DNA of 32,550 bases from Candidatus Enterocloster excrementipullorum (GTDB lineage: Bacteria > Bacillota > Clostridia > Lachnospirales > Lachnospiraceae): positions 1 to 32,550 of the forward strand of contig DWWT01000035.1 of assembly GCA_019119575.1 (NCBI GenBank). The letters are read 5' to 3'. A program made the translations under genes and the position numbers. The notes below the pieces were generated by a model that did no database searches, was not told the DNA's origin, and saw nothing but the letters and a program-made list of their open reading frames with translations. This document shows positions 32,477-32,550 of this stretch, in pieces; position 1 is the first letter of the stretch, and each line of letters opens with the position of its first letter.

Positions 32477-32550
32477 ACCAATTGTCCCTTCTTCGTTTTT
32501 GATCGTCCTCTCCCGGATTCCGCCGCGGTTTTAACACGTTGACGCGGCAG

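Overview
The window looks like a chromosomal segment from a moderately GC-rich anaerobic Firmicute. The best guess is a Lachnospiraceae (Clostridium cluster XIVa) genome. Support for this: a PPi-type phosphofructokinase, a DUF4317 protein, a sigma-like protein without region 4, a clostridial-style PBP1 with a Cys-rich tail, and strong AGGAGG ribosome binding sites. This placement is inference from gene content, since no 16S rRNA is present. Nearly all genes are on the minus strand; only a LysR regulator and a class A PBP are on the plus strand. No phage, IS element, CRISPR array or rRNA was seen.

Layout, left to right. 1-640: 3'-truncated Sel1-like repeat protein. 809-5933: hexapeptide-repeat protein, topB, galM and asd, closely spaced or overlapping. 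6065-10263: parE and parC (topoisomerase IV). Together with topB this puts two decatenating topoisomerase systems within 9 kb. 10360-16894: one tight run on the minus strand. Transcribed in order, it encodes a siroheme/4Fe-4S sulfite or nitrite reductase, an iron-siderophore-type ABC importer (binding protein, permease, ATPase), precorrin-2 dehydrogenase and a fused uroporphyrinogen-III methyltransferase/synthase. It reads as a module that makes siroheme, imports iron or an iron complex, and uses both in one enzyme.

17083-17153: tRNA-Gly(CCC) with its own promoter and terminator. 17289-18991: a sigma-like protein lacking region 4, a possible 55-residue ORF overlapping its stop, and a divergent LysR regulator with a palindrome at its predicted transcript start. 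19034-21472: fused RecB-type nuclease and Fe-S (DinG/XPD-type) helicase. 21629-23431: an HPr-like protein with no histidine at all but a retained regulatory-serine motif, downstream of the PPi-dependent phosphofructokinase. 23723-24139: a stand-alone protein made of two IENR1/NUMOD1-like repeats. 24275-28310: DUF4317 protein and class A PBP, divergently transcribed from near-consensus back-to-back promoters. 28440-32476: SGNH-like protein, MBOAT O-acyltransferase (a probable envelope O-acylation pair) and a sodium:neurotransmitter-symporter family transporter.

Most of the window is housekeeping DNA. The points most worth following up are the His-less HPr homologue next to phosphofructokinase, the IENR1-only protein, the region-4-less sigma homologue with its overlapping ORF, the reductase/siroheme/iron operon, and the nuclease-helicase fusion. 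None of these is shown here to be a new system.
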